Origin: Moniliophthora roreri
Lineage: Eukaryota > Basidiomycota > Agaricomycetes > Agaricales > Marasmiaceae
Assembly (NCBI GenBank): GCA_001466705.2
Contig: LATX02000180.1
Coordinates: 310,001-374,000 of the forward strand
DNA length: 64,000 nucleotides
Reading direction: 5' to 3'
The position numbers and the translations under genes were made by a program. Below, piece by piece: positions 22,897-34,842 of the stretch (position 1 is its first letter; each line of letters starts with the position of its first letter). Under the pieces are notes generated by a model that saw only the letters and a program-made list of their open reading frames with translations, had not been told where the DNA came from and ran no database searches.

Positions 22897-23800
22897 TTTT
22901 ACAACCTCGTAATCTCGTAATCTCCTTTAGTTTCTTTCTTGGTTTCTCGGTGAATGCATTTCCTATTTGTTCAGGCATTAGACGTCCATTATCCCCTCTC
23001 GCTAGATAGACTGATAGATTGATAGATAGACTGATACTCATGTACAAGAATAGAATGTATTTGTTCATGTATATACAAGGTTTTGCACGTAGAAACAGGG
23101 CTCCACTTTGTAAATTTACGACCCTCCGATAGTAAATTTTAGATTTGATCAGCCGACAGCAGGACGACGACACGCTGCTACCACCTTGTTCACCATCACC
23201 CTCATTGTCAATGCAGCAGTATGTGGCCCAATACGAGGTATTGCACAGGAGACCAACTCCCCAACCAAAGCAAGCAGGGTTTTGTATCTCAAGGGAGTGT
23301 TATCGGTTTCTTGGGCCATATCGTAAATAGTACGTACTTGTAACTCTGAAAATAATTTCTGGTTTTGTCTGGACAAAACCTGTATATACGCGATCAAGTA
23401 CACCCTGATACTGTAATAGGAAGTAATACAGCACATTCGAGTCGTTTAATGGCGTCCACTCCGACCGGACAAGCACTTCCGATCAGTACATTTGACCGCG
23501 CTAAGCTCTATTCCTTCAAATCGTATAAACAAAATTGAATGGGTATCAGATAATCACTACAAATACAATGGAGTACAGCGTGGTTCCATAAATAACCCGA
23601 TTGCAAGTGAAGCTCGCAACCACAGCTGGCTTTGAGTTAAACTCATGGTGATTCATTTGCTTGGAGACTGCTGGTAGGACTGACTCGCGGAGGAGTGTAC
23701 GAATACCAAAACTTCTCGACTTGCAGCGAGCATTCAACATCTTCAGTGATGTCTCTTTCCTGCAAGGCCAAAGAGAGAGCTTCAATAACTTGTGGATCGA
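22897..23800. other. Intergenic between convergent genes
   Basis: Contains a short GATA/GACT-type tetranucleotide tract near 23005-23040. No coding feature is supported. It holds the 3' flanks of both neighbours. Confidence 0.45.
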
Positions 23801-25424
23801 CTAGACCCACTGGACACTCACCACGGTCAGGAACGAACTCCCTTTCTCTTTCCTATCGAGATGATCTTCTGTGGTGCCAGCTTCGCGTTTGGGAGATGTG
23901 GGAGAAAGAATAGGATGATCGGGATCACTAAAGAATGTCCGGAAACGGATCTCTCCGTTGGGTCCTTGGGTGGCCCATTCAATAGTGCTTTCACGAAACG
24001 TCCGCCCGGGGACAGAAAGTCTAGAGTTTAATGTCGCCATCATGCAATTCGCGTATCTGAACAGCATGGTTAGCATTCAAGTGGTCTGGCAAGGCTTAGA
24101 CAGCAAACCTACAATTTCGGGAGCATGTAGAACCTAGAAGGAATGCACGTCAGTCAAGGAAAAAGACCCCACATGGAGCGGCTTACATGATATAGTGAAT
24201 GAGGCTATTCCGGAAGGCCAGGAAAAAACCCAGCTCGATCAAAGCTCCGATTGCGGTGACCATACCGGTTTCGACAGCAGTTGTCATAACCTTTTCGACC
24301 CTTGACTTTGTTCTAGATCGCCTGATTTGCAGTGTTGCTTGGCGTAACTAGGATGAGGTTCAGTGGAGGTATCAATTATGCAGGCGGACGTCACATACGA
24401 GATAGAGCAAAGATCCTGCGATGATCATGTCAGTCAAAGCACTGCCTGCTAACCACAGCTAGAGATCAGGAACGGTCGTTGTAAGTGTCAAGTCCTAGTA
24501 TTAAGCTGGCAAGACACACTATGTTGATCGAAAGCAGAGCCGGGTCGTCCTTTGTTTGGAGCCCTATACCTAACATAGTCTGGGAAACGAGAAATTGATA
24601 CAAGCACGAAGGCGACATATGCTCTGCCCACCTTGGTTCCAGAGAAGATCACCGCCGCACATTGCGTGGCAGTTAACTGCAGCAGACAAAACGAGATGGT
24701 CATTGACTGTACCACGGAATGTCGAGACTATGAATGCTTACCACGAATATGACCAAAATGATGCTGATGTGACCCCCGAGGACATGGATGCGCCAGGCGT
24801 AGAAGCCATGGACGATGAGTGTCACTGTGAGGTCCAGTTAGTAAAAGTGTCACCTTGTCTTACGTGCGACGACAGACGTACCCAAACCGCAAAGCGGCGC
24901 AAGAGCCCTAAACAGCCACAAATCTGGCAAACCCATCAATGCCTGGAATTTAACCAAGCTCAGCAATGCAGCCGTAGTAGCAAAGCTAGTCGAAAGACAT
25001 TCTATGAAGAGCAGGGCCCAGACTGTGAAGAAATCAAAATGGCGCTCATTGGCATCATAGAGCGTAGAGAAGACACACCTGTGAATTTGATATACCGAGC
25101 GTCATTCGGAAATGAAATACAGTAGATAACTTTATATCAGAGAGAATCAGTATCAAGGCGTGCATGGCTTCGACTCGTTGACTCACAGACTTGAACGATC
25201 ATTATCCCTTGTAGAAGATAACTTGACATATATCCCAGAAACTGTACGCCGTCGCATGAACTTCCTTAATACTGCAAAAAAAAAAACCGGTAGCGCTCAC
25301 GAGTGGTAGGTCGCTGCACAGAAAGATACAGTTAGCTCAGAAGGAGAGTAAATACCAGAACTACTCACGTCAAAGCATAAAGCTCAGCTTCCGAAGTGTC
25401 GTCATCCACATTTCCTGCGGCCAT
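23801..25424 (-). CDS. DUF6534-type seven-helix membrane protein
   Basis: This family is expanded in Agaricomycetes and its function is unknown. The gene has about ten or more short exons and appears as a whole only after splicing. The first exon (25424-25369) starts MAAGNVDDDTSEAELYAL. Following exons give GYMSSYLLQGIMIVQV, then YCISFPNDARYIKFT, then VWALLFIECLSTSFATTAAL, and later LIVHGFYAWRIHVLGGH, LWLAGSALTDMIIAGSLLYL and a helix in VETGMVTAIGALIELGFFLA. The last exon (24056-23801) joins FYMLPK to LYANCMMATLNSRLSVPGR, the hallmark end of the family, and adds a hydrophilic Pro/Asp-rich tail. The splice joins checked are in frame and GT-AG. Exact limits of the second and third exons are the weakest part. 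It looks intact. Confidence 0.8.
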
Positions 25425-26896
25425 TGTACAACCTGCTCCCACAAACGCCCCAGGCGTTGTTTATATAAGAGCAGAAAGGAGGGTGAATGTTTAGGAAAGT
25501 GCGTCGAAGGGAATAAAAGCGGCCGGAGGACGTCGAGTCCCACCAGAAATACAATCCCAGTCGACAGGTAACTGAGAAGCTCAGCGCAGCTGGAAACCGG
25601 GCATACGGGCGCGATTGAGAGAAGGCGTCACCAATCCCCAGAAAGTGGCTTCTTTTACCTTTTTCCCGTGGTATCCCCAGCGTCTGTGCCTTTGTTACTA
25701 TCAGTTAAAAGTTATAATTAAATTGATCATCTGGACTGAAACCATGGAATCAACTGGATCTGCCAGTTCACAATCATGCCCACTTTCTTGGACCACTTGT
25801 GCGGTATCAATTGGGCGGCATTCGGCTTGAACAATCCTGCGTTAAAGCAGGTTCGTTATGCCATTACATTCCCATGACTCGAGGATAGTTGAAAGGGCAG
25901 AATTTCGATCCGGAGGAAATAGCGAGAAAAATGCGAAGGAATCGTTAATTCGGGTAGGTCCCGGCGAATTCGGGTAGTCGTTCGGTAGTTGACATAGAGC
26001 AACCCGTTGTGCAGTTGAAACGCGCTTCGGAATACGCGCACAAGTCGGAGGAGGCTGTAGACGGTTGAAATGCAGAGATAAATGAACGAACTTTCCAGAA
26101 TCCAAAAGCACAGCAGCCGCATAGCAGTTTCCAGAATATCATTGACTCAGGACAGATGAAATGGCCGGCAATCCGTAGAACAATGATGATCAAGTTTGCT
26201 GGGCTAATGTTGAGCCGTTGAGCCATTCAATAAGGAGCAATGTTTAAATCTCGAAGAACACTTCACTAGCCAACGAGGCTAGGGTTGAGGTCAATGATCA
26301 GTAGATAAAATGGGGGACCAATGGATGACGCATACGTGTAACAAGCGTATCGCCACGTCAACGCTCAGACCCCTCGAGTTTTTAGACTAAGACAGCTTCA
26401 CAAAGTTCAGAAGACACTTACAGCTTGTCAAATGACCTTGGTACTTTCTGCATGTTGAATAATTTATCTCGACTGTCCAATTTGTAACTATACATGAAGA
26501 GAAATAGGTACCCAATAAAAATCCGGCTACCTTCCATCAAGCAAAACGACGAAAGCACTCTAGCAATAATGATAAACAAGAACAGAGTCCTATGCGTGTA
26601 GGGGGTAATGACGGATATGTAGAGGGTTAAAGGTTGATTATGGCGGATGGATGAAAAGGCATGACGGTTCCAAAGCATTTTGGCATCGTCGAGTGCGTGG
26701 ACCGGCTCTAGCGCATGCTCAAGTCGGGGGATGAGGGGAGGGGCGTCGAGGGATGTATGCAGGATGCGAATTCAGTGATTCATGTTAGATCGTGGGCGTA
26801 AGATAAGGCGTGCGGTAACGTAAAATGCGGGTTTTCCTTCATTCGCTATGCAGCGATAAATGCTTTATTATATATAGAATGTTTATGTGCATGATG
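25425..26896. other. Intergenic, no gene recognised
   Basis: About 1.5 kb. Several open frames of 70-93 codons overlap on the minus strand near 25842-26226, but none resembles a family or has a codon pattern I can support. Confidence 0.4.
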
Positions 26897-27608
26897 TCAG
26901 ACCATAGACTGTGGTCGAGACGATGTGGGAGGCGCAGATGCTGAGCGTCGAGGCATCTTCTGGCCAGGCCGGCGGAATGTCTAGAGCGAGGCACAATGAG
27001 AAAATAAAGGAGAAACAGAGGGCTTGGACGCACATGCCGTGACATGATCATCTTTGCCATTGAGATGGGTTCCTGGGATTGATATATCGCCGGTACTGCG
27101 GGGGGTATAGTCAGTAACAGCCCCCCAAGTTGATGATAAGCAACATACAAGGTTGCTCAAACGATGGCCCCCGTCGTGATTGCGACATAACAGGTTGTGG
27201 TTGTGATTGGTTTATGGGGCCTCTTGGTGGTGGTGGGGGTGGTGGTGGGGGTGATGATGTCCGTGAAACGGGTGCGACGCTAGCGCTAACGCCTACACCT
27301 TTGCCAACCGTTGTATTCGGTGGTGCCGTCAGTGTTACTGGGAGGCTGAGAGGTAGACCGTCCCAAATAAAAAGACGCCGTGATGATGACTTCTGTTCCA
27401 GCTGTGTCGTTCCTTGACTTGTCCGTTTCTCCTTATCTCCTGGTATTGCAACTGGTGTCCGAGAGCTTCGATAGTGCAAACCATATCGGATGGCAAGGAT
27501 GAGAAAAACGGCAACGAAAAAGCATAGAATTAAAGAGCAAGGGGAAGGGAATCGAGAGGGAAACCCTATGAGTTGCATATCCGCTGTGGAGCTGCACGGG
27601 AGATGCAT
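26897..27608 (-). CDS. Single-pass membrane protein with proline-rich tail
   Basis: Three exons (27608-27149, 27095-27034, 26980-26897) encode 201 residues. Near the N-terminus is one strong membrane segment (LILCFFVAVFLILAIRYGL). A Ser/Thr/Pro-rich region with nine consecutive prolines follows. The last exons give SMAKMIMSRHTFRRPGQ and a basic, Ser/Pro-rich C-terminus that ends SSRPQSMV. The KMIMSRHTFRRP-type block, formed across an intron, reads like a conserved element, but I cannot name the family. The introns are GT-AG and the frame is continuous. The start could lie further upstream, where the frame remains open to about 27812. Topology and function are not known. Confidence 0.62.
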
Positions 27609-29746
27609 GGTGACGGAGTGAATGCCAAAGGACAGGAAGCTCGAGTATAGGGGAGCCGAGCGTTGACGATGACCTTGATGGCGACAAGGAACTGTTTGAC
27701 GCTGCCGAGCACGTCGAGGTCGTGGTTTAAAGACGATGGGGAGACCGTGGGCAGCGTAGTCCTTCACAACGAGTGCACGCTGGCTCCTTTCACTGCTTTT
27801 ATGGAGCGGCAATCAGGTGCTGGCCGTGATTAGCTAAACGTGTGATACCATGTGCTCAAACTCCGTTTTTCACACACGTCACAATCGGTAAAAAGTGTCC
27901 AAATTGTTCTGCACATTTTCACATCCTCAAAGGCTGTCGCAGTATCCCTCCAGAAATCCCGTATTCCTTGCCCTTTTGCAGCGAAAATTTGAGCATTTTC
28001 CCTGTCTGCAGCAGACATGAACTAGATCATATCAGTTTCCAAGGCACTAGCTGATGTTGTCCCCCAGATTCCTTATCTTCTCCGAATGTTTGCCGATGAC
28101 CCAGGACATCACCTCTTCCTAGCGATGTCATTTCCTAGAATACTCCGTCGACGTTTGTTTTATCGGCGCTGCACATCTTCAGCCAAATGTGCACTTGTGG
28201 AGTCGGAATAGATATCTTCCTTAAACAGCGACTGAATCCAGGGAGTCCAGAGAATCCCAGGAAATTCCACGTCTGAGACAGCGAAAATTGATCTCGAAAA
28301 AGCGACATCCTTGCGTTATCTCTTTACGTGACTCCAATCATTACATTAACCTCCTAAAATGAACGGGAAGGGTTGCAGAGTTCGCGATATTGCATGGAAC
28401 GATTGCCGTACCAGAAGCTGTTGCATGACTCTCTCCAGCCTCCCGAGCAGAATGCATTGAGAATGCACATGCCTGCATACGCAGGTGAACGGCAGGTCGC
28501 CATGGTCTCGTAGGTCACATGAAAGAACACCACCATTGGGAGCTCCCGAGATGAAGGCACTCCATCCTACTAAGTTAGAACCTATGACAACGGTAGAGAG
28601 GGCTGAAGCATAAAAAACCCGAGGAAACTTTTGAATCCACCTGAGAGTCAGGGAGTGAGGTTGACGTCACACGTGAATAAAATTGGATATTTCAGTATAA
28701 CCCAGCACTGAAAGTAGATCTATTTACACTTTCCAGGCCTAAGAGCACACAGGAGCATTGCAAACAGTACCTGCGAAGATGGATCATAACTCCATAGGAG
28801 CCAATGAAATGGTACGATTTTATGTGTACTGGAAACTACATTCGCGGTGTTCACACTGTTCAGATGAATCCTCCTGCCTCGGCAGTCGGACCCAATAATA
28901 GCCTTTCCCATTCGCATCGACGAGTAGGAGTTGCATCATATCCAGGACCTTGAGTATAAGCACGCAACCGGAATAAACAAGGCACGGGAAGCAGGCGCAC
29001 ATAAGGTACTTGGGCTCGCCGGAGAGGGCCGTTCCTGTTTCAATGAAGGTTAGTTGTTGTTATCTGCGCTTGTGCAGCGGAAATAGATTGTACGAGCCAG
29101 TGGTAAGGTTTGGCACATCGAAAGTATATGCTCGTTTGTGTCCGAGCACTCTTAAGTGTAAATGGTTCGGAATCGTGGGTTCGAATATCAGTTACCTTGG
29201 TCTTCCCTTTATACACGTGACAGCGGGCAGCAAACATCGACAAGTTGAAGCATCGCGAGCCAGGTTCAGATGTTCATGTGCCGACGCAAATGGCTCTTCT
29301 CTAGTTCGCCAAAGTCGTCTGCATATGTGGCATGATGGTGCACATGACAGTCATAATCAACTGCTAGTTAGGCCAGTATAAGGCCGCTCTTCTTTCGCCT
29401 AAATGGCTGGAAGGTGAGGACTATCGTGTTATGGGCCATGCCTTGGAGTTCAGGAGTCGCGTAGACTCGGAAAAACCACCGTGCCTTCCCAAGTGCCAAA
29501 AGTTTCAAGGTGAGTAGTAGCAGAAAAGCTGGATTGTCGGAGTCGAAATGATGAGGATAACAAGATTGAAGGTCGACGGCGCAAAATGCTCATGATTGTA
29601 TAAAGCTTGAGAGTGGCTTTCGAGTAATGAGTACATGGTGCACCTCTTCTTGCTACACGAGGTCTACGTTTTATGCTGGCGTATAGTTTGACGTGTAAGC
29701 GGTATATTCTCCTCATCTTATTGAGGGGATATGTGAGCTTGAGCGT
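27609..29746. other. Intergenic, about 2.1 kb, no gene recognised
   Basis: Open frames here (for example 29010-29381) are short, show no family resemblance and no splice logic. No tRNA could be folded convincingly. Confidence 0.4.
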
Positions 29747-30259
29747 TCAGATAGCCTGTTTAGCACTCGTCTCAGGATTCTCGTGGACGACAAGAGGTTT
29801 TTAGAACGCACCTTTGGGGCAACGGCAGCAATTTTACCCCAACCCTTGAGCTTCAAATCCGCATTGACTACACCACCAATACGCGTGCCCAGCATTTCCC
29901 GCTTGTTGTTCAGTAATACAGCCGCATTGTCGTCGAAACGTACAAATCTGCCGTCTGGTCTTCGAACAGGCTTTTTCGTCCGCACAATGACTGCCCGGCG
30001 CACGTCACCACGACGAACTTTCACCGCCGTGACTGAAGCCTGAGTTGCTGCTGACACAGGACGTGCGCTCTTGACAACACAAACTATTTCATCGCCCACG
30101 GAACCCCAGCCATTGTTGACCTTGTTTTTGAGGACGTTGACGCATTCAACAATAAGTGCGCCTGAGTTATCTATGACCTGATGCAACTGTTCAGTAAAAG
30201 GACCGACTTCTTCTACAACAAACTTGACTGACATTGAGTGTACTTTTGAGACCAATCAT
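29747..30259 (-). CDS. Mitochondrial large-subunit ribosomal protein uL14m
   Basis: uL14 binds 23S-like rRNA at the subunit interface; this copy is the mitochondrial form (yeast MRPL38 type). Three exons (30259-30233, 30177-29812, 29755-29747) encode 133 residues, close to the family length. The sequence begins [20 protein letters not shown], continues with [40 protein letters not shown], and ends [10 protein letters not shown]. The first exon holds only nine codons and the last two codons plus the stop, which is typical of split fungal ribosomal genes. It is complete and divergent from hexokinase across about 200 bp. Confidence 0.93.
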
Positions 30260-30458
30260 TGGCCTGGCCGGGACGCGGTGCTGCCTGATGCTGGTGGTTT
30301 GGAGAGGAAAACTTGAGCCCGAGGTAAGACGTCACTGATCATTTGACAAATGGGGAACTCCGAGCCCCGATGTTTCCAATCGACTCCATCTCTTTTCTTC
30401 TGCCATCATCGTCCCCGACGTCCTTAGCACTCGATAATCATCTCTAGTATCGCCCAGC
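30260..30458. promoter_or_regulatory. Shared divergent promoter, uL14m / hexokinase
   Basis: Only 199 bp separate the two start codons, so both promoters overlap or abut here. No TATA box is evident. Coordinated control is inference. Confidence 0.5.
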
Positions 30459-32589
30459 ATGCCATCATCCCGTAGAGGAAGTGGCAGTATCACCCTGCCT
30501 AGCGGCCAGACCATGGCTATCCATACGCGAACTCACGAAGAAGAGGGTCTTCCTCATGCGACCAAGAAGTATGGGCTCGCTTGAAGCTCAGATCGAGGAT
30601 CATATGTTGATATTTACCGTCTTAGGACCATGGCAGATCATTTGCGAAGGCTTGAGAACCTGTTGGTATCAATATCACTGAGATAGTTCGCCAAAGCTGA
30701 TATACGCGACTTGAAGGTTCACCTTGACGCCCCAGAGAATGCGAATGATTGTCGAAGCCTTTAAGGATACACTAGAACTGGGTTTGCAAAAACCGGGTCA
30801 AGTCGTTGTATGTACGCCTCCATGTCTCACGGGTTCTTCGAGCTTCCCGCCATCATCAATCGCGTTCAGCGCTTTCTGATGTACTTTTCTTCAGCCTATG
30901 ATTCCAACTTTCGTGTTTGGATGGCCATCCGGGCAGGAGAAGGGTGATTACTTGGCCTTGGACCTCGGTAAGGTCGATGTTCTTTCCCATCCTGGGAATC
31001 CCGCTCAATTTCCTTCTATGTACAGGTGGAACCAACCTTCGAGTCTGCCTTGTGAATGTTCAAGGAGACGGAAAGTTTGAGATCACTCAAACAAAGTACC
31101 GTCTCACTGAGGAACAGAAGCATGACGACGGTCAGAAGTTGTTCGACTTCTGTGCGGAGTGTATAAAGACCTTTATTGAGAGCAACTTTACCAATGATGG
31201 CGGGGAACTGTCATTAAAGGAAGGAGAGCTTCTACCTCTCGGGTTCACGTTCTCCTACCCCTGCACTCAGAACAAAATCGACCATGGTGAGCTCATCCGG
31301 TGGACCAAGGGCTTTGGAGCTACCAATACCGAGGGACGTGATGTTGCAGAAATGTTCCGCAAGTCTCTAGAGAAATACGTGCGCTCCCAGGCATTCATTC
31401 ATTCGTCTCAATTTCTGACCTGCAATGCAGAATGTACCCGTTAACATGACAGCCCTTATCAATGACACGACTGGTACCCTTATTGCATCACACTACGTGA
31501 ACCCTCGAACCAAAATTGCCGTTATATTTGGCACGGGTTGCAACGCCGCATACATGGAGAAGGTCAGCAACATCGAGAAGATTAAAGACCTGGGTATAGA
31601 TGAGAACGACGAGATGGCTATCAACTGTGAATGGGTGCGTGACCTTCGAACAATCTTCTATTTGTCGCGTTCTGACCGTGGATTTAGGGTGCCTTCGACT
31701 CTTTTGAACACGAACATCTGCCAAGGACAAAATACGATGTTACAGTTGACGAAACCTCGAACAAACCTGGCGAACAAGCTTTCGAGGTGAGAATAATTGG
31801 GATTTTCAGCAACGAATCGCTCATACATTCGGTTAGAAACTGATTTCTGGTCGATACCTGGGCGAGATTCTCCGTCTGGTGATCTGCGAGCTCATTGACG
31901 AGGGTGTACTGTTCCTTGGTCAAAACACTTACAAGTTAGAAACGCCATACGTCTTCGAGACTGCTTTCCTATCTCTTATGGAGAGGTCTGTTTCACGCGT
32001 TCCGAGTCATTTTTGCTAAACCTCAACGTACTCCTTGCAGTGACCCAACAGACGAATTGCTCATGATCATCGGTATCTTCACCCACTTCTTCGCACTCGA
32101 AACTACATTAGCCGAAAGACAATTCTTCCGTGCTCTTGCGAAGCTCATCGGACGACGTGCTGCTCGTCTGAGTGCATGTGGTATCGCAGCTATCGTTAGT
32201 AAAATGGGATACCTAGATGAGGGTTGTTCCGTGGGTGCCGATGGATCTTTGTACAACGTGTGTCCTTTTGCTTTGTGCGCTTTCCGGCTCTGACTTTAAT
32301 TTACAGAAATATCCCGGCTTCGCCGATAGAGTCCACGAAGGTCTTACTGACATCTTTGGAGATAAAGGACGGTATGTCACATCCTGCCCTTCCTCTTGCG
32401 CTGTAACTCATATGTGAGCAGCAACATTATTACCCACCACGCCGAAGATGGAAGTGGAGTTGGTAGTGCTATCATCGCAGGTAAGTCTCTGTCTCAGCTC
32501 TCAACCTGACGCTGTTCTCACTGACTCTACTCCTTCGTTCAGCCATGACCAAGGTCAGACGCGATGCTGGCCGCTATGACCACGTCTAA
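30459..32589 (+). CDS. Hexokinase
   Basis: Phosphorylates glucose and other hexoses with ATP, the entry step of glycolysis in the cytosol. Twelve exons (30459-30568, 30626-30665, 30736-30807, 30895-30967, 31026-31378, 31431-31634, 31688-31786, 31837-31985, 32041-32257, 32307-32371, 32422-32480, 32543-32589) give 495 residues. Motifs include LALDLGGTNLRVCLV (phosphate 1), GFTFSYPCTQNKIDHG (sugar), LINDTTGTLIASHY (the Asp is the catalytic base), IFGTGCNAAYMEK, LSACGIAAIVSKMGY and AEDGSGVGSAIIAA. All expected active-site residues are present. The join between exons 2 and 3 (70-bp intron 30666-30735) gives a linker a few residues shorter than in yeast hexokinase. The N-terminal 36 residues are a disordered extension ahead of TMADHLRRLEN. 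Confidence 0.94.
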
Positions 32590-33011
32590 GCAGCCAGAGG
32601 GCGCGAAACGTTATCAGATAGTGGATGGACGCGATCTCGGAAGGGAAGGAATATCGAACAAGACCTAATAAGAAGAGAACTTGAAATGTTGTATGTATCT
32701 GTCCTCGGTGTACTCTATACCTACTCTGTCGTGTACCTGTCCGCCAAATGATCAGTTTACCTATGTAGAGGCGTAAATACGAACCTTCCTCGGACATTTC
32801 TTGCCTGCCGTATGTCTGGTGATGTCAGCCCCTTGGGCCACTGTCGCCTCTTTGACCTTTCACCATGTGGATCCATTGGATCCACCTCACCACGCTCGAC
32901 ATACGGTCCGTGCAACAAGTACTGTTGACGGACCGTAGTTCAGGTGTTGATCATGGCTTGCAGCAGCATAAATATCGGTGATGAAGACCACGAATATTCA
33001 GGATAATTGCT
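32590..33011. promoter_or_regulatory. Upstream region of GH28 copy 1
   Basis: Contains CGGTCCG at 32904-32910, a second CGGACCG at 32929-32935, and a TATA-like CATAAATATCG at 32967-32977, 35 bp before the ATG. The TATA-like element recurs before all four pectinase genes and CGGTCCG recurs before copies 3 and 4. Regulatory roles are inferred from recurrence only. Confidence 0.5.
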
Positions 33012-34842
33012 ATGGCACCACTTCGAGCACTACTTCTTCTCCTGCCTCTATACTGCGCTTCAGCGGCTGTCACTCCTCAAAAAAGACAGGACGGTTCCTG
33101 CACCCTGACGGCCGATCCCAGCGGAGATGATGCTGCACAATTTCGGGAGGCAGGGCAGAGTTGTTCGGTCGTAACGATTCCTCAAGATATGACGCTGAAC
33201 ATTGCTACGATGCTGGATATGACTGGAATGTCGGATACACATATTGTGAATGACCTCTCTGGGGTGATGCTGATGAGGTCAACTGACGAGTATGCTTTTT
33301 CGTCAGAGTCTCGAAGGAACCATTCGTTTCGAACCCGACATCGATTATTGGATTGCTGTCAGTTTCCAGAACTCCGTTCCCTCATTCTTTTACTGAGGGC
33401 TTTCCAAGAATGCCCATCGGTTTGATTTCCAAAACCAATCTACCTTCTGGCTACTTGGAGGCGAGAACATTCTGTTGGACGGCGGAGGAACTATTGATGG
33501 TGCGGGCCAGGTGATTACAGTTTTTGTTTTCGCTCTGAAAATGGATCTAAAGTGCCATCATAGGCCTGGTATGACCGTTTGTGAGTCGACCAGAATTCTC
33601 CACGGTTGAAGGAAACTCATCAACTCCCAAAGACCGTCCAACTCAACACTCCAACGGCCTATCTCTTTGACAATATACCAAGCTACAAATGTCGTGGTGA
33701 AGGATATTGCTATGATCAACGGCCCTAACTGGTTCAACCTCGTACGTTCAGAGTTTCTTGTTTTGACTTGTCCAAAGAAACTCATAAGTTACCGAAAGAT
33801 CAATGAATCCCGTAACGTCACTTACAGCAACATCACTATCCATACCGAATCCACATCCGACAACGATCCCAAGAACACCGATGGTTGGGACACATACCGT
33901 AGCGATCTTGTGTTCATCAAGGACTCTGTGATAGTAAACGGCGACGACTGTGTCTCTTTCAAACCGAGTATGACATTCACCTTAAATGTGCCTCTCCCTT
34001 TCTCATATCTATTTCCCAGATTCTACAAACATCCTTGTAGCGAACCTGGATTGCACTGGCTCCCAGTGAGTACTCCTTGTATCTTTTCCTGTAACCCATC
34101 CTGACCTCGCGTCCAGCGGTATCTCAGTTGGGTACGGATGTCCTTTAAATACCTATCCGGCGTATTCTCTAACGTCATTGTAGGTCCCTCGGACAATATC
34201 CGGAGTTCTACGATATCGTAGAGAATGTGACAGCAATGTGAGATCTTCCAGTAGGCTTTGATTCAAGTCGACTCAATATTCACAGAGATATCCATATGAC
34301 TGACGCCTCCAACGGAGCACGCATTAAAGCTTGGGCTGGTCCAAATGTCGGAAGCGGTATTGTTCGGAATGTCACCTTTAAGAACTTCGTCGTGGATAAT
34401 GTAGAAAACCCGTTGACGATTGACCAGGTATGCATTTCCACTACGCTACCCTAGAAACTGACTAAGAAGGATTCTTAGTGTTACTTCACCGATGCTGATG
34501 CCTGCTCTGCTAACCCATCCAACACTTATATGGAGGACATATACTTTGACGGGTGCGTTCTCTTCTAGCAACCTGGAATGATGTATTGAGCGCCTTGATC
34601 CAGATTCTCCGGTACAAGCTCGGGCTCTACTGTCGCTACTCTCAAGTGTTCTCCAGACGGCCGATGCAGCGGCATCAATGTGAATAACCTCGGACTGAGG
34701 TGAATCAGACCCTTTTCGACTTCTTCGTCGGCTAATGACCCTTGTTAGCCCTAAAAACGGCGGTACGCCAAAGTTTGTCTGCCAGAATGTGGAACTGATC
34801 GGCAATGCTGCTGATCTGTTTCCGGAATGCACGGTGACATGA
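33012..34842 (+). CDS. GH28 exo-polygalacturonase, copy 1
   Basis: A secreted pectinase predicted to remove galacturonate from chain ends. About 13 exons encode roughly 400 residues. A signal peptide (MAPLRALLLLLPLYCASA) precedes a QKR site. The parallel beta-helix shows the GH28 catalytic set: NTDGWD, NGDDC, GSHGISVGSLG formed across two introns, and ARIKAW. SHG plus SVGSLG points to the exo type. The gene ends LFPECTVT. All joins checked are GT-AG; intron 1 uses GTGAAT and the second begins GTCAGT. This is the most divergent of the four copies, especially in introns and signal peptide, but no stop or frameshift was found. Exon limits around 33300-33430 are the least certain. Confidence 0.87.

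Noticed and set aside
27609..27812. N-terminal extension of the single-pass membrane protein
   Set aside because: The frame stays open, but the composition (Arg/Pro/His) is unlike coding sequence and the later Met lies just before the membrane segment.
29088..29215. Possible tRNA suggested by GGTTCGAAT
   Set aside because: The surrounding stems do not pair as a cloverleaf and the B-box is incomplete.
29010..29381. 123-codon plus-strand frame
   Set aside because: Low-complexity mixture of residues, no family resemblance, no splice partners.
30666..30735. Frameshifted coding segment in hexokinase
   Set aside because: Peptides in different frames looked suggestive, but a normal GT-AG intron of 70 bp in the right phase explains the region more simply.
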